From Actinospineispora spinosispora DSM 44797 (GTDB taxonomy: Bacteria > Actinomycetota > Actinomycetes > Mycobacteriales > Pseudonocardiaceae), in the NCBI RefSeq assembly GCF_000429025.1, contig NZ_KE386834.1:770891-834890 (forward strand): a DNA stretch of 64,000 bases. Reading direction: 5' to 3'. Every line of letters begins with the position of its first letter. Position 1 is the stretch's first letter. A program made the translations under genes and the position numbers. Shown piece after piece: positions 26,832 through 36,193 of this stretch. The notes beneath the pieces were generated by a model. That model was not told the DNA's origin, ran no database searches, and saw only the letters and a program-made list of their open reading frames with translations.

Positions 26832-27393
26832 GCTCCTGCTTGGGGGCCGGCGGCCGCCGGTGGCCCATGAGGTGGCGCGGGGCGGACGACGACTCGAGAG
26901 GCGTCTCGCGGGGGGACGGCAGGTCCAGCTCGTGCCGCCGGGCCGTCCAGGAGCGGCCGCGGCTGGACGCGGACAGCATCGCCGGGCCGTCGTTCGGAGC
27001 CGGCGGGGCGGGCGGGTAGGCGGCGCGGCGCTGCGGCGGGAGCTGTGCCGAACCACGCGGCGCCGGCTGCATCGGCAACTGGGCCGGCAGCTGCGTGGGC
27101 GCCTGCATGGTGGCGCGCATCGGCTGCCGTGGCTGCCTCGGCATCGGCGGCACCGGGCGGCGAGCCATCGGTGGTGCCTGCGGCGGCGCCTGCCTGCGGT
27201 CGGCCTGCTGGGGCGGACCGGCCCAGGCGGGAACCCCGCTGCGCCGGTCCGCCTCGCTGGCCATCAGGAACACCTCGCACGGGAAGATCGCACGTGCGCA
27301 GTCTCGACAATGACCCGTGGAATCCGCGACGTGATCAGCCAGAATGCGCCGACGCAGGTCCGGCATCTGAGCCAGCATCTCGACCATCATCAT
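26791..27393 (-). CDS. Small Cys-motif protein with a proline/glutamine-rich tail
   Basis: A protein of about 200 residues. Residues 1-40 contain PDLRRRILADHVADSTGHC followed by CxxC-type spacing and a third Cys in IFPCE. This motif recurs in the genes at 54081 and 61461 of this window and resembles a small zinc-binding site. From about residue 50 onwards it is low-complexity, rich in Pro, Gln, Ala and Arg (PPQAPPMARRPVPPMPRQP). The start is the first of three consecutive ATGs at 27393, with GGAAGG upstream; the longer frame to 27591 looks non-coding. Function unknown. Confidence 0.65.
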   Translation of the reverse strand: MMMVEMLAQMPDLRRRILADHVADSTGHCRDCARAIFPCEVFLMASEADRRSGVPAWAGPPQQADRRQAPPQAPPMARRPVPPMPRQPRQPMRATMQAPTQLPAQLPMQPAPRGSAQLPPQRRAAYPPAPPAPNDGPAMLSASSRGRSWTARRHELDLPSPRETPLESSSAPRHLMGHRRPPAPKQELIDVLEDVLRWSR

Positions 27394-27583
27394 GTGGGGG
27401 ACGACCTTCCGTGCGCAGTGCGGGGAGATACCACGCATTGTGCGCACAGCTCCGCAATCGCGGCTTCGGCGGGTCCCACCTTCTCGGCCAGCGTGCCTGG
27501 GAAAACGCCGAGTGGTGACCCACAAACGAGCCACCTGGGAAAAGGGTTTCACTCTCAAGTGTGGATCATTATGTCCACGCAGC

Positions 27584-27598
27584 GTAGTCAAGGACTAC
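27584..27598. promoter_or_regulatory. Small palindrome in the leader of the Cys-motif/Pro-rich gene
   Basis: GTAGTC-AAG-GACTAC lies about 190 bases upstream of the 27393 start in an AT-richer stretch. On the minus strand it contains TTGACT, which could be a -35 hexamer, but I do not find a convincing -10 at normal spacing. Nothing else is recognisable between 27394 and 27617. Confidence 0.3.
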
Positions 27599-27617
27599 TA
27601 AGAGAGAGATAACTCGG

Positions 27618-28454
27618 TTAACCCCGGCTTTCCGTCAGCTTCACGAGCTCGTCGAGTTCGGTGAGGGTCTCCGACTCCGGCCGGGTGGGCAGCAGCAACG
27701 TCACACGTTCCACACCTGCCTCGGCGAAACCGTCGAGCGCGGCCTGGTCCCGGCCCGCGCCGAAGATGGTGAACGGCACGTCCGTGCGGCCCTGGTCGGC
27801 CAGCCACTGCCGCACGCGGGTCAGCTCGGCGGGCGTGGTCTGAGCGCGCGGCAGCCACGCGTCGCCGTACTGGGCCAGCCGGTCGAGCGCCGCGGGGCTC
27901 TCCCCGCCGATGTAGATCGGCAGGTGCGGCTGCTGCACCGGCTTGGGCCACGCGAAGATCGGGTCGAAGTCGATCTGGGTGCCGTGGAACTCGGCCTGTT
28001 CCTTCGTCCAGATCTCCTTGAGCGCGGCCAGCTGCTCGGCCATCCGCGCGCCCCGGGTCTTCGGGTCGACACCGTGGTTGCGCATCTCCTCGCGGTTCCA
28101 GCCGACGCCGACACCCAGCGCGGCCCGGCCGTCGGACACGACGTCCAGGCTGGCGGCCTCGTTGGCCAGGTGGATCACGTCGCGCTGCGGCACCAGCGCG
28201 ATGCCGGTGGCGAGCAGGAGGTTCGTCGTCGTCGCGGCGGCCGCCGTGAGGGCGACGAACGGGTCGAGCGTGCGGTAGTAGACGCGCGGGAGATCGCCAC
28301 CGCCTGGATAGGGCGATTGTCTGCTGGCCGGGATGTGCGAGTGCTCGGCGATGAACAGCGAGTCGAACCCGCGTTCCTCGAGTGCCGCGCCCAGCGGTCC
28401 GGGGCGAATGCCGTCGTCGGTGATGAACGTCGCGATTCCGAACTTCATGGTCAC
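27618..28454 (-). CDS. F420-dependent LLM-class oxidoreductase
   Basis: A 278-residue luciferase-like TIM-barrel enzyme. The N-terminus MKFGIATFITDDGIRP and the segments LLATGIALVPQRDVIHLANEAASLDVVSDGRAALGVGVGWNREEMRNHGVD are typical of F420-dependent family members in actinobacteria. It would use coenzyme F420 for hydride transfer to an unknown substrate. The start is GTG at 28454 or ATG at 28448. It is divergent from the ABC exporter operon with a 59-bp gap. Confidence 0.9.
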   Translation of the reverse strand: MTMKFGIATFITDDGIRPGPLGAALEERGFDSLFIAEHSHIPASRQSPYPGGGDLPRVYYRTLDPFVALTAAAATTTNLLLATGIALVPQRDVIHLANEAASLDVVSDGRAALGVGVGWNREEMRNHGVDPKTRGARMAEQLAALKEIWTKEQAEFHGTQIDFDPIFAWPKPVQQPHLPIYIGGESPAALDRLAQYGDAWLPRAQTTPAELTRVRQWLADQGRTDVPFTIFGAGRDQAALDGFAEAGVERVTLLLPTRPESETLTELDELVKLTESRG

Positions 28455-28513
28455 TAGGAACCTGTCGTGGGACGGGGAAATTCCTTTGCGGCCACCCCGT
28501 AATATCGATCGAC

Positions 28514-29299
28514 GTGCCTACGCTCTATCTCCGCCTCGTGAAGGCGGGGTACGAGCGGTACGCGAGCTACGGCGCCGCGAGTGTCGCCGGCCTGTTCACC
28601 AACACCGTGTTCGGCCTGCTGAGAGTGGCCGTGTTGCTGGCCGTCGTAGGGCGCACCGGGTCGTTCGCCGGGTACGACGTCGCTTCCACGGTGACCTACG
28701 TGTGGCTCGGCCAGGGACTGCTCGCGGTCATCCAGCTGTGGGGTGACGGGGCCTTCGCCGCCCGCGTCCGGACGGGGGAGGTCGCCGTCGATCTGGCGCG
28801 GCCATGGGACCTGCACGCCGCGCTGCTGGCCACGGACCTCGGGCGGGCGCTGCACGCCTGCGTGTTCCGCCTGGTCCCGCCGGTCGCGTTCGGCGCGGTG
28901 TTCTTCCCGTTCCGCTGGCCGGAGTGGTTCGGGACGTGGCCGCTGTTCGCCGTGTCGGTGCTGCTCGCCGTGGTGGTGTGCGGCCAGGCCAGGTTCCTGT
29001 TCGAGCTCACCGCGTTCTGGCTGCTCGACGCACGCGGTGTGGTCGCGCTGTGGAACGCGCTCGGCGGTGTGCTGTGCGGCCTGACCGTTCCACTGGCCTA
29101 CTTCCCCGACCAGATGCGGCTGCTGCTGGCGTTCACACCGTTCCCGTCGATCATGCAGGTCCCGATCGACGTGTTCTCCGAACGCGGCGAGGCGCTGATC
29201 CTGCTCGGCCAGCAGCTGATCTGGGCGGCGGTGCTCGTCGTCGCGGCGCGGACGGTACTGGCGATGGCCACCCGGAAGCTGGTGGTACAGGGTGGCTGA
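28514..29299 (+). CDS. ABC-2 type exporter permease (first subunit)
   Basis: A 261-residue membrane protein with about six transmembrane helices and the conserved polar stretch RTGEVAVDLARPWDLH after helix 2. This is the hallmark of the ABC-2 permease pair found with COG4586-type ATPases. It would form a heterodimer with the next gene product. Cargo unknown. The GTG start has TAATAT eight bases upstream. It overlaps the second permease gene by eight bases. Confidence 0.88.
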   Translation: MPTLYLRLVKAGYERYASYGAASVAGLFTNTVFGLLRVAVLLAVVGRTGSFAGYDVASTVTYVWLGQGLLAVIQLWGDGAFAARVRTGEVAVDLARPWDLHAALLATDLGRALHACVFRLVPPVAFGAVFFPFRWPEWFGTWPLFAVSVLLAVVVCGQARFLFELTAFWLLDARGVVALWNALGGVLCGLTVPLAYFPDQMRLLLAFTPFPSIMQVPIDVFSERGEALILLGQQLIWAAVLVVAARTVLAMATRKLVVQGG

Positions 29300-30089
29300 C
29301 GGGGTGTACCGCCGGATCCTCATGTCGCGGTTGTGTAGCCAGCTGGTCTACCGAGGCTCCTTCTTCATGGACATGCTCGGGCAGGCCGTCGCGCAGGCGG
29401 GCGAGCTCGTGGTGATCGTCGTGTTGTTCAGCCGGGTCACCGAGCTCGGCGGGTTCCGCGCCGGTGAGGTGTTGCTGATGTACGCCTTCTCCGGGATCGC
29501 GTTCGGGCTCGCCGACCTGACCGTGGGACAGCTCGACGACCTGCCCCGGTGGATTCGGACCGGGGAGTTCGACGTGCTGCTGGTGCGTCCGCTGCCGGTG
29601 CTGGCCCAGCTGGTGACTGCCGACCTGCAGCTCAAACGGCTCGGCCGGGTGCTGGCCGGCCTCATGGTTCTGGTGGTGGTCCTGTGCCAGACCCCGGTGG
29701 CCTGGTCGCCGGTGGTGGTGCTGCTCCTGGTCACCACACCGTTGACCGGGGCACTGGTCATCGGGGCGATCTGGGTGTCGACCTGCTCGGTGTGCTTCTG
29801 GGTCGTCGAGGGCCGCGAGCTGGCCAACGCGTTCACCTACGGATCGGGGTTGTCCACCGCGTACCCGATCACCGTGTTCGGACCGTGGCTGCGGCGGCTG
29901 CTGTGCTTCGTGATCCCCGGTGCGTTCGTGGCGTACTTCCCGGCGCTGGCGGTGCTCGACCGGGCGGACCCGCTCGGGTTGCCCGACGCGCTGCGCTACG
30001 CGGCGCCGGTGGCCGCCTTTCTGTCGGTCGCGGTAGCCGCGGGCATCTGGCGTACCGCTGTCCATCACTACAAGGGGACCGGCTCATGA
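29292..30089 (+). CDS. ABC-2 type exporter permease (second subunit)
   Basis: A 265-residue paralogue of the preceding permease, also with about six membrane helices. The matching polar motif is RTGEFDVLLVRPLPVLAQL, followed by the FGPWLRRLLCFVIPGAFVAYFPA segment. It overlaps the upstream gene by eight bases and the ATPase gene by four (ATGA), so all three subunits are translationally coupled. Confidence 0.88.
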   Translation: MADGVYRRILMSRLCSQLVYRGSFFMDMLGQAVAQAGELVVIVVLFSRVTELGGFRAGEVLLMYAFSGIAFGLADLTVGQLDDLPRWIRTGEFDVLLVRPLPVLAQLVTADLQLKRLGRVLAGLMVLVVVLCQTPVAWSPVVVLLLVTTPLTGALVIGAIWVSTCSVCFWVVEGRELANAFTYGSGLSTAYPITVFGPWLRRLLCFVIPGAFVAYFPALAVLDRADPLGLPDALRYAAPVAAFLSVAVAAGIWRTAVHHYKGTGS

Positions 30090-31048
30090 TCGTCAGTGCT
30101 GAAGGTTTGACCAGGGAGTTCGTCGTCGGGCGGCGCCGTGCCCGGCGCCGCATCACCGCGGTGGACGGGATCGATCTCGCCATCGAACCGGGGGAGACCG
30201 TCGGTTTCCTCGGCCCGAACGGCGCCGGCAAGTCGACCACCATCAAGATGCTCACCGGCATCCTGGTGCCCACGTCCGGGCACCTGACCGTATGCGGGCT
30301 CGACCCGGTGGCCAGCAGGCGCGAGCTGGCCCGGCGCATCGGCGTGGTGTTCGGTCAGCGCAGTGCGTTGTGGTGGGACCTGCCGCTGCTGGACAGCTTC
30401 GAGCTGCTGCGCACCATCCACCGGGTCTCACCGGCGGACTACCGCGTCCGGCTGGAGCGGTGCACCGAGGTGCTCGGTCTCGCCGACTTCCTGGCGACCC
30501 CGGTCCGGCAGCTGTCACTGGGGCAGCGCATGCGCGGCGAGGTGACCGCGGCACTGCTGCACGCACCGCCCCTGCTGGTGCTCGACGAACCGACCGTCGG
30601 ACTCGACCTGGTCAGCAAGGAGCGGTTGCGCGCGTTCCTGCGCGAGGCCAACGCCGCCGACGGCGTCACGATCCTGCTCACCACCCACGACCTGCCCGAC
30701 GTCGAACGGCTGTGCCGCAGGGTCGTGGTCATCGACAACGGCCGGGTGGTCGCCGACGACGCCCTCGACGTGCTGCGGCGTCGTTCCTCCGGGCCCCGGG
30801 AACTGGTCGTCGACCTCGCCGAACCCGCTGGCGAACCGGGGCTGACCGGGCTGCCCGGGGTCCTCGCCACGTCGGTGGAAGCCGGCGGACTGCGATGCCG
30901 GTTCACCTTCGAGACCGGCACCAGCGCCGCGGCTCTGGTCGCCGAGATCATGCGCCGGGTCGAGGTCCGCGATGTCGCGCTGGTCGAGCCGTCGATCGAG
31001 GACCTGGTGCGCTCCCTGTACGCGAGCGCGCCCCGAGGATCCGCCTGA
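30086..31048 (+). CDS. ABC-2 type exporter ATPase
   Basis: A 320-residue nucleotide-binding subunit that energises the two permeases. Walker A is GPNGAGKST (about 46-54), the signature is LSLGQRMR, and Walker B is LLVLDEPT, followed by the H-loop THDLPD. The C-terminal 80 residues form the extension usual for COG4586 ATPases. The ATG at 30086 overlaps the permease stop. The operon has no adjacent regulator. The family includes exporters of peptides, lipids and antibiotics; the cargo cannot be chosen from sequence. Confidence 0.93.
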   Translation: MIVSAEGLTREFVVGRRRARRRITAVDGIDLAIEPGETVGFLGPNGAGKSTTIKMLTGILVPTSGHLTVCGLDPVASRRELARRIGVVFGQRSALWWDLPLLDSFELLRTIHRVSPADYRVRLERCTEVLGLADFLATPVRQLSLGQRMRGEVTAALLHAPPLLVLDEPTVGLDLVSKERLRAFLREANAADGVTILLTTHDLPDVERLCRRVVVIDNGRVVADDALDVLRRRSSGPRELVVDLAEPAGEPGLTGLPGVLATSVEAGGLRCRFTFETGTSAAALVAEIMRRVEVRDVALVEPSIEDLVRSLYASAPRGSA

Positions 31049-31195
31049 GACGGGGTTTGTGCCGGTGGCACGAACCCGATTGGTCGATTCGTGTCTGTGC
31101 ACCATGTCGGTTGTCCGAAGCAACTGCGATGGTGGTTGCCATCACATTCCCTTGTGCTCGACCTGCTTGAGATACATCCCTGATCGGAGACCACC

Positions 31196-33010
31196 GTGGG
31201 TTTCATCAACGCCGATCTACCCGACGTGGACCTGGCGACCTGGAAGGATCGTCCGCACCTGGAGCGGATCAAGATCCTGACCTTGCACTGGATCGACTAC
31301 GGCTTCGGCACGCCGAAGATGATCCACGTCCTGTACTGCGTGAAGATCGCGTTCTTCGTCGTGGTCGGGCTACTGCTCGCGTCCCGCACGAACGGCATCG
31401 GCGGGCTGGGGGACATCGCCGACTGGTGGACCCAGCCGATCTTCTACCAGAAGCTCGTCATCTGGGTGATCCTCTACGAGATGCTGGGCCTCGGCGCCTC
31501 GTGCGGCCCGCTCGCGTTCCGCTTCAAGCCCTGGGTCGGCGGCTGCACCTACTGGTTGCGCCCCGGCACCATCAAGCTTCCGCCGTGGCCGGGCAAGAAC
31601 CCGATCGCCGGTGGCTCCAAGCGCACCGTGTTCGACGTCGCCGTCTACGCCTGCATGATCATCACGGCGATCGTGCTGCTGTTCTCCGACGGTGTGCCCA
31701 AGGAGGGCCAGCCGGCGGACAGCGTCGGACTGCTCGACCCGAGGCTGCTCGGCGTCCTGATCGTGTTGACGCTGGTCATGGGCCTGCGGGACCGGCTGGT
31801 CTTCCTGGCGGCGCGCAGTGAGCAGTACTGGACCATGTGCATCATGTTCGCGCTGCTGCCGTACGTGGACATGATCGTCGGCGCGAAGCTAGTCATGTGC
31901 GCCGTGTGGATGGGCGCCGCCGCGTCGAAGATCGGCAGGCACTTCGGCTACGTCATCCAGGGCATGACGACCAACGCACCGCTGATGGTCTCCAAGTGGG
32001 TGCGGCACAAGATGTGCAAGGACTTCCCGAACGACGTGCGCCCGTCCTGGCTGGCCGGCACGCTCGGTCACGTCGGCACGGTGCTCGAGTTCGGTGCGCC
32101 GATCGTCTTCATGACGATCTCGGATCGCAACGTCGTGCTGGTGACCGCCGTGATCATGGTGATCTTCCACCTGTACATCACCTCGAACTTCCCGCTGGCC
32201 GTGCCGCTGGAATGGAACATCTTCTACACGTTCTCGCTCATCTGGCTGTTCGTGCTGCACCCGGTCACCGACTTCGGGCTCGCGTCGATGAGCTCCGTGT
32301 GGCTGCCCGTGCTGATCATCGTCGTGCTGTTCGGCTTCCCGCTGCTCGGCAACTTCCGGCCGGACCTGATCTCGTTCCTGCCCGCCGCGCGGTACTACGC
32401 GGGTAACTGGGCTACCGGCATGTGGGCCTTCCGCCGCACGCCGGAGGGCCAGCCGAGCTGCGAGGAGCGGCTCGACCTCAACATCGTCAAGTCGTCGAAG
32501 AACCAGGTCACCCAACTCACCGAGATGTACAGCAAGGAGGTCGCCGAGATCTTCCTGCAGAAGGCGGTCGCCTGGCGCTACATGAACAGCCACGGTCGTG
32601 CGCTGTCCTCGGTCCTGCTGACGCACCTGGACAGCGCGGAGAACTACGACATCCGCGAGGGCGAGTTCGTGCTCAGCACGGTCGTCGGCTGGCAGTTCGG
32701 CGACGGTCATCTGCACGACGAGTTCTTCATCAACGCGGTGCAGGAACGCTGCCAGTTCGCACCGGGCGAGCTGATCGTGGTGCTGTTGGAGTCGCAGCCC
32801 TGGCACACCATGACCCAGCGCTACCGGGTCGTGGACGCGGCACTCGGCGTGATCGAACGCGGTGTCGTCGACGTGCACGACATGCTGAAGGCCCAGCCGT
32901 GGCTGGCCGACGGCCCGATCCCGTACACCGTCGAGTCCAGGGTGTCGGTCGCTTCGACACCGAGTGCGCCGACCGAGATCCCGAAGGCATCGAGCGCCCA
33001 GGGTGACTGA
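31196..33010 (+). CDS. DUF3556 membrane protein
   Basis: A 604-residue integral membrane protein of the DUF3556 family, found mainly in mycobacteria and relatives, function unknown. About eight to ten hydrophobic segments occupy residues 45-405. The C-terminal 200 residues are soluble and include RALSSVLLTHLDSAENYDIREGEFV. The GTG start follows the GAGACCACC sequence. Its stop overlaps the next gene by eight bases. Coupling to an FAD-dependent desaturase-like enzyme suggests a joint role in a lipid or isoprenoid pathway, which is inference. Confidence 0.85.
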   Translation: MGFINADLPDVDLATWKDRPHLERIKILTLHWIDYGFGTPKMIHVLYCVKIAFFVVVGLLLASRTNGIGGLGDIADWWTQPIFYQKLVIWVILYEMLGLGASCGPLAFRFKPWVGGCTYWLRPGTIKLPPWPGKNPIAGGSKRTVFDVAVYACMIITAIVLLFSDGVPKEGQPADSVGLLDPRLLGVLIVLTLVMGLRDRLVFLAARSEQYWTMCIMFALLPYVDMIVGAKLVMCAVWMGAAASKIGRHFGYVIQGMTTNAPLMVSKWVRHKMCKDFPNDVRPSWLAGTLGHVGTVLEFGAPIVFMTISDRNVVLVTAVIMVIFHLYITSNFPLAVPLEWNIFYTFSLIWLFVLHPVTDFGLASMSSVWLPVLIIVVLFGFPLLGNFRPDLISFLPAARYYAGNWATGMWAFRRTPEGQPSCEERLDLNIVKSSKNQVTQLTEMYSKEVAEIFLQKAVAWRYMNSHGRALSSVLLTHLDSAENYDIREGEFVLSTVVGWQFGDGHLHDEFFINAVQERCQFAPGELIVVLLESQPWHTMTQRYRVVDAALGVIERGVVDVHDMLKAQPWLADGPIPYTVESRVSVASTPSAPTEIPKASSAQGD

Positions 33011-34415
33011 AGCCGTTGTGGTGGGGGCCGGCCCGAACGGGCTGGCCGCCGCCATCACCCTGGCTCAGCACGGCTGCGGTGTCACCGTGCTGGAGTCCGC
33101 CGCGACGATCGGCGGTGGCACCCGCACGTCCGAGCTGACCGTGCCGGGGCTGCTGCACGACGACTGCTCCGCCGTCCATCCGACGGCGCTGGCGTCACCG
33201 TTCCTGCGGTCGCTCGACCTGCAGCGACACGGACTGGAGTGGTGCTGGCCCGAGGTCGACCTGGCGCATCCGCTGGACTCGGGCAGCGCCGGTGTGCTGC
33301 TCAGGTCGTTGGACGACACCGCTGCGGGCCTCGGGGTCGACGGTCCCGGGTGGCGGCGGTTGTTCGGCCCGCTGTCCGCGAGCTACGACGACCTGGTCAG
33401 CGAGCTGTTCCAGCCGGTTCTGCACCTGCCCCGCCATCTGGTGGCACTCGCCCGGTTCGGTCCCAACGCCGTCCAACCGGCCACGTTGCTGGCACAGCGA
33501 TGGCTGACCGGCGAGGCGCGGGCCCTGTTCGCGGGGGTGGCCGCGCACGCGTTCCATCCACTGCGCAGGCCGATGACCTCGGCGATCGGCCTCATGCTGA
33601 CCGCTGCCGGGCACGCCTACGGCTGGCCGGTGGCGCGCGGCGGCTCGCAGTCGATCACCAATGCGATGGCGGCGCTGCTGGTCGAGCTGGGCGGCACCAT
33701 CAAGACCGGGGTACGGGTCGAGTCGTACCAGGAGGTCGCACACGCCGACGTCGTCATGCTCGACACGGCGCCCGGAGCCGCGGCGGACCTGCTCGGTGAC
33801 CGGCTGCCGAAGCGGGTGGCGAAGGCGTACCGCCGCTACCGGCACGGGCCCGGTGCCTTCAAGCTCGACCTCGCGGTCGAGGGTGGCGTGCCGTGGCGCA
33901 GCGAGGCGTGTCGCAAGGCGGGCACGGTGCACCTCGGCGGCGGCATCGACGAGATCGCCGCGGCCGAGCACGACATCTACGCGGGCCGCATGCCGAAACG
34001 TCCGTTCGTGCTGGTCGGGCAGCAGTACCTGGCCGACCCGTCGCGTTCGGTCGGTGACGTGCACCCGGTGTGGGCGTACGCCCACGTCCCGGCCGGCTAC
34101 ACCGGCGACGCGACCGAGCTGATCATCGACCAGATCGAGCGCTTCGCACCGGGTGTGCGGGACCGGATCGTCGAGAAGTTCGTGCGCAGCACCACCGAAC
34201 TGGAGAAGTACAACGCCAACTACGTCGGCGGCGACATCGCCACCGGCGCCAACGACCTGATCCAGGTGGCGATGCGTCCCCGGATCGCGCTCGACCCGTA
34301 CCGGACCGGCGTGCCGGGCGTCTACCTGTGCTCGGCGGCGACCCCGCCCGGAGCCGGCGTACACGGGATGTGTGGCCACAACGCGGCGCGCTCGGCGATG
34401 CGCGCGCTGCGCTGA
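33003..34415 (+). CDS. FAD-dependent oxidoreductase, phytoene-desaturase-like
   Basis: A 470-residue flavoprotein of the CrtI/amine-oxidase-like superfamily. The N-terminus has the Rossmann FAD motif VVVGAGPNGLAAAITLAQHGCGVTVLE. The C-terminus has the second FAD contact GVYLCSAATPPGAGVHGMCG. No other carotenoid genes are near, so phytoene is only one possible substrate. The GTG start at 33003 overlaps the DUF3556 stop, indicating a two-gene operon. Confidence 0.88.
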   Translation: MTEAVVVGAGPNGLAAAITLAQHGCGVTVLESAATIGGGTRTSELTVPGLLHDDCSAVHPTALASPFLRSLDLQRHGLEWCWPEVDLAHPLDSGSAGVLLRSLDDTAAGLGVDGPGWRRLFGPLSASYDDLVSELFQPVLHLPRHLVALARFGPNAVQPATLLAQRWLTGEARALFAGVAAHAFHPLRRPMTSAIGLMLTAAGHAYGWPVARGGSQSITNAMAALLVELGGTIKTGVRVESYQEVAHADVVMLDTAPGAAADLLGDRLPKRVAKAYRRYRHGPGAFKLDLAVEGGVPWRSEACRKAGTVHLGGGIDEIAAAEHDIYAGRMPKRPFVLVGQQYLADPSRSVGDVHPVWAYAHVPAGYTGDATELIIDQIERFAPGVRDRIVEKFVRSTTELEKYNANYVGGDIATGANDLIQVAMRPRIALDPYRTGVPGVYLCSAATPPGAGVHGMCGHNAARSAMRALR

Positions 34416-34491
34416 AATCCCCGGTCGGTAGCCGTTGTCCCCCCGGCGGCTACCGGCCGGACCTCCTCGCACCCCGATCTATTGTGTGCGC

Positions 34492-34923
34492 GTGGACATC
34501 ATCGATCAGCGGGTCATCGGGTGTTTGCTCAGCGACGGACGTGCCACCTACGCCCAGATCGGTGACCAGGTCGGGCTGTCCGCTCCGGCGGCGAAACGAC
34601 GGGTGGACCGGCTGCGGGCCAGCGGTGCGATCCGGGGTTTCACCGCCGTCGTCGACCCGGCCGCGCTCGGCTGGACGGCCGAGGCCTACGTCGAGGTCTA
34701 CTGCCGGGGCACGGTCGCGCCGCACGAGCTGCGCCAGAGCCTCGAACAGGTCCCCGAGGTGGTCGGTGCCTGCACGGTGACCGGCTCGGCGGATGCGCTG
34801 CTGCACATGCTGGCGAAGGACAACCGGCACCTGGAGGCGGCGATCGAGCGGGTCAGGGACGAGCCGAACGTCGACCACACCGAGAGCGTGATCGTGCTGT
34901 CCAGGCTGTTCGACCGCAGATAG
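34492..34923 (+). CDS. Lrp/AsnC family regulator
   Basis: A 143-residue regulator with an N-terminal HTH (YAQIGDQVGLSAPAAKRRVDRLRASGAI) and a C-terminal RAM ligand domain for an amino acid or related small molecule. GTG start at 34492 is chosen because TATTGT sits exactly six bases upstream; in-frame upstream codons lack coding character. Convergent with the PucR gene, five bases apart. Confidence 0.88.
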   Translation: MDIIDQRVIGCLLSDGRATYAQIGDQVGLSAPAAKRRVDRLRASGAIRGFTAVVDPAALGWTAEAYVEVYCRGTVAPHELRQSLEQVPEVVGACTVTGSADALLHMLAKDNRHLEAAIERVRDEPNVDHTESVIVLSRLFDRR

Positions 34924-34928
34924 CCGGC

Positions 34929-36164
34929 TCAGCGCAGGACACGCTGGCCCAGGTGGTGGCAGGCGACCAGCGCGACCTCGACGTCGAGGCGGTCCTCGCC
35001 GAACGGACGCCCTCGGACCTCCTCGGCCTTGCGGACCCGGTAGTGCACGGTGTTCTTGTGCAGGTGCAGCCTCGACGCGGCGTCGGTGAAGCTCCCCCCG
35101 GTCTCCAGGAAGATCCGAACCGTTTCGCGCAGCCGGGCGTTCGCCTCGTCGTCGGTGGCGAGCGCGCCGAGCGTGCGGGAAATCCAGGTGCGGAGCGCGT
35201 CGAGGTTCTCCGACAGCAGTGCGATGATGCTGACCTGGGCGAACCGGGTGATCTGCGACCGGTCGGTGGACGCCTCCGCCACCGTCTGTGCCTGCAGCGC
35301 CTCCCGGTGCGACGCACGGAAGCCGGTGAGGCCGTGCGTGGGCTCACCGAGCGCGATGCGCAGCTGAGGGATCTCGTCCAGCGCGCCGGCCAGCGCGGCC
35401 GCGTCGAGTTCGGTGCGTTCGGGGGAGGACAGCCAGGCCCAGAGCGTGTGGTCGTCGTCGAGGACGACCAGCGGACGTTCGCCGTGCACCGACGCCAGGA
35501 TGCGTGCCGCCGAGTCGAGCAGGCGACCGGCCTGGCCGACGCCGCGTTCCACCCACGCGACCGCGCCGACGTGCCAGCCGTGCATGCGGTAGCCGATCAT
35601 CGCCTCGGCGGTGCCGGAGTCGAGCGTCACGTCGTCCAACACTGTGCGCAACGCGACCGCGCGGGCCGCGTCCGTGCGCTGGGTCCAGAGCTTGCGCTCG
35701 GTCTCGTAGATCTCGACGAGGTTCTCCGAGACCTGGTCGATGTAGGTGCTCAGCACCGACACGATCTCCCTGGTGCAGCCCAGCAGCACGTCGGTGTCGA
35801 GGTCGTGGGCCCCCAGCGAGGTCAGGCACCACTGGGTGGCCTGCTGCTGGCCGAGCCGGTACGCCCGCAGCAGACCCTCGACCGGCAGGTCTCGTTGCGC
35901 AAAGCGCCGCGCGTAGGCAGCGGCGGCGGCCGGCACGTCGACCTTGTCGACCGGTAGACCGTGCAACAGGATGTCGAAGATCGTCGAGAGGTTGGCCGCG
36001 GTGCTGGCGGTCATCAGCTCGCGGATCGAGTCGTCACCCCGGAACGCCGGGATCTCGTCGAACAGCAACGTGGCGAGCTCGGCGGTCAGCGGCTGCAGGC
36101 GCGGGTCCAGCTCGCGGCCGACCTGTGCGACGACCTCACGGATCGTCGTCGGGTCGCTGGGCAT
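34929..36164 (-). CDS. PucR/CdaR-type helix-turn-helix regulator
   Basis: A 411-residue regulator with the same layout as the other PucR proteins here. It has a helical N-terminal sensor (about 1-160), a degenerate middle domain, and a C-terminal HTH reading FTDAASRLHLHKNTVHYRVRKAEEV. Its neighbour on the same strand is a DoxX-type membrane protein gene 29 bases upstream, so both may be in one transcript. The effector is unknown. Confidence 0.85.
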   Translation of the reverse strand: MPSDPTTIREVVAQVGRELDPRLQPLTAELATLLFDEIPAFRGDDSIRELMTASTAANLSTIFDILLHGLPVDKVDVPAAAAAYARRFAQRDLPVEGLLRAYRLGQQQATQWCLTSLGAHDLDTDVLLGCTREIVSVLSTYIDQVSENLVEIYETERKLWTQRTDAARAVALRTVLDDVTLDSGTAEAMIGYRMHGWHVGAVAWVERGVGQAGRLLDSAARILASVHGERPLVVLDDDHTLWAWLSSPERTELDAAALAGALDEIPQLRIALGEPTHGLTGFRASHREALQAQTVAEASTDRSQITRFAQVSIIALLSENLDALRTWISRTLGALATDDEANARLRETVRIFLETGGSFTDAASRLHLHKNTVHYRVRKAEEVRGRPFGEDRLDVEVALVACHHLGQRVLR

Positions 36165-36193
36165 TCGGGGACCATAACCCGAGGCGGGCGGTC

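Noticed and set aside
27394-27591. N-terminal extension of the Cys-motif/Pro-rich gene to 27591
   Set aside because: The extra 66 codons lack similarity to the family, and three consecutive ATGs with a ribosome site at 27393 fit better.
32964-33002. Earlier start of the FAD oxidoreductase gene
   Set aside because: It would add 13 Arg-rich residues before the Rossmann motif; the overlapping GTG at 33003 is typical.
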